From Lawsonibacter sp. (GTDB taxonomy: Bacteria; Bacillota; Clostridia; Oscillospirales; Oscillospiraceae): a stretch of DNA of 6,088 nt. The DNA lies in assembly GCA_022793355.1 (NCBI GenBank), contig JAAWCR010000224.1, positions 1 to 6,088 of the forward strand, given 5' to 3'. The first letter of the stretch is position 1. Each line of letters begins with the position of its first letter. The translations under genes were made by a program, and so were the position numbers. A model generated the notes under the pieces. That model saw only the letters and a program-made list of their open reading frames with translations. It searched no databases and was not told the origin of the DNA. This document shows, one piece after another, positions 5,313-6,088 of the stretch.

Positions 5313-5990
5313 ATGAAGTGCCAAGTGCTGATTGACTGGCTGACATTTTCCGTCAAGGAGAAGGATCCCAACAAAGTGATAAAGACCTACTTAGGCCTGG
5401 ACCCGGCCCTGTTCCAGGACACCGGCTTCACCCAGTTCATGGGCTACAGCAAAGTTCAGAGATTTTCGGACATCCTGGTATGCAGCGATGGCCGGGAGGA
5501 CGACAATTTCCACAACATGGGCGTGTGCGTCTCCATGTCGGGCAACGGCTGCCGCACCTTTGAAACTATGTCCAAGCTGACCTTAGACTTAAAAGACAAG
5601 CAGGGCACCCAGAGCGTAGCCTTCCCCGCCCTTTTCCAGCTGCTGGCCTCAGACGCAGACGCCAACGTCTCCCGCATTGACATTGCCTGTGACGACCGGG
5701 CCGGCCACCTGGACATGGACGCCATTCTGACCAAGACCCAGACCAACGAGGTCAACAGCCGTATGACCAAGCGGTCTACAGTCATTTCCTTCGACGGCAC
5801 CCAGCGTAACGGTGCAACCGCCTACCTCGGTGCTGCTTCTTCGTCCTTCCGTGTCCGCATCTATGACAAGGCCCTGGAGCAGGGCGAGGACGGTCACTGG
5901 GTGCGCGTGGAGCTGGTCATGCGCTCCAAGAATGCCAACGCCTTTGTTCAGAACATGACCAGCTCTGAGAGCCTGTTTAAAATCTTCTAA
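5313..5990 (+). pseudogene. Replication initiation protein (Rep_trans type), interrupted by an IS
   Basis: The first roughly 218 residues match the replication initiation factor family (Rep_trans, PF02486) that starts rolling-circle replication of plasmids, ICEs and some filamentous phages by nicking the origin. Hallmarks are the N-terminal IDWLTFSV (residues 7-14), VSRIDIACDD (119-128), and FRVRIYDKALEQ (179-190) followed by WVRVELVMRSKNANAFV (196-212). Y184 in the RIYDK motif is the likely DNA-nicking tyrosine by family analogy. Relatives are usually about 300-400 residues, whereas this frame stops after 225. The last six or seven codons and the TAA at 5988 come from the inserted IS whose end lies near 5969. 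The gene is therefore broken, and the C-terminal part should lie beyond the IS outside the window. The start ATG has AAAGGTGAG 8 bases upstream. Catalytic activity of the truncated product is doubtful. Confidence 0.85.
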
Positions 5991-6088
5991 TGAGGATGGC
6001 AATGAGGGCAAAAATGAGAATCTGAGCAGAAATAAAGAGTTTGCGCTCACAATTTTTCCAAAGTCTGCGGAATTTGTCGAGCCAGCCG
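5969..6088 (-). mobile_element. IS5-type insertion sequence, transposase 3' end (partial)
   Basis: The element appears to begin at 5969 with GAGCCTGTTTAAAATC, which resembles terminal inverted repeats of IS5-group elements. The reading frame of rep is lost at this point, and a minus-strand transposase C-terminus begins within 10 bases. The transposase stop codon lies inside the presumed terminal repeat, as is common in this group. The three bases before the end, TGA (5966-5968), fit a TNA target duplication, but the other end lies outside the window. The exact junction could differ by a few bases. Confidence 0.75.
5977..6088 (-). CDS. IS5 family transposase, C-terminal end (partial)
   Basis: The minus strand encodes the last 36 residues of a transposase. 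It starts WLDKFRRLWKNCERK and ends in a hydrophobic stretch closing with LIRRF before TAA (complement of 5977-5979). The WLxKFRRL...ERK pattern followed by a hydrophobic tail is typical of the C-terminus of IS5-type DDE transposases, just after the catalytic Glu. That Glu should lie a few residues upstream, beyond 6088. The start and the rest of the catalytic domain are outside the window. No downstream gene follows, because the stop codon sits within the IS end. The short stretch limits family assignment; a close DDE relative is possible. Confidence 0.75.
   Translation of the reverse strand, partial: GWLDKFRRLWKNCERKLFISAQILIFALIAILIRRF

Noticed and set aside
5976..6088. Programmed frameshift at the A-run near the end of rep leading into a frame open to the window edge
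   Set aside because: The open frame is the exact complement of the transposase reading frame on the minus strand, so IS insertion explains it better.

Overview
The window looks like a chromosome segment from a gut-type member of the Clostridia, probably Oscillospirales or a relative. I base this on the moderately high GC content, strong AGGAGG-type ribosome binding sites, GTG and TTG starts, short intergenic spaces with good sigma-A promoters, and protein sequences of Clostridia character. No marker gene fixes the genus.

Left part (1-1812). The 5' portion of leuC, encoding the large subunit of 3-isopropylmalate dehydratase, runs leftward and leaves the window at base 1. Divergent from it is a two-gene operon: a small multi-pass membrane protein of unknown function that starts at a TTG, overlapping by ATGA with a Crp/Fnr-family regulator. 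A bidirectional hairpin terminator ends this operon and also serves the convergent SulP gene.

Middle part (1810-4760). On the minus strand lie a SulP-type anion transporter with a C-terminal STAS domain and its own promoter, a gene-free stretch (3517-3909), and a PilZ-domain protein with an intact c-di-GMP-binding signature. The gene-free stretch is not empty. It holds a minus-strand hairpin terminator that seems to end a roughly 200-nt structured non-coding RNA candidate. It also holds a 150-bp imperfect palindrome with perfect 12-bp terminal inverted repeats, which resembles a miniature inverted-repeat transposable element (MITE). The PilZ gene has a strong promoter and a leader of about 139 nt.

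Right part (4800-6088). This is mobile DNA on the plus strand: a small beta-rich protein that may be a phage or plasmid single-strand DNA-binding protein, an intergenic region with four successive hairpins, and a replication initiation protein of the Rep_trans (PF02486) type. The rep gene is broken by an insertion sequence. The minus strand of the last 112 bases encodes the C-terminus of an IS5-type transposase, whose stop codon lies inside the apparent terminal repeat GAGCCTGTTTAAAA. The replicon (an integrated rolling-circle plasmid, ICE module or inovirus-like prophage) is therefore probably inactivated here.

Nothing in the window proves a new defence or metabolic system. The most promising unexplained items are the candidate non-coding RNA, the MITE-like palindrome beside it, and the hairpin cluster upstream of rep.
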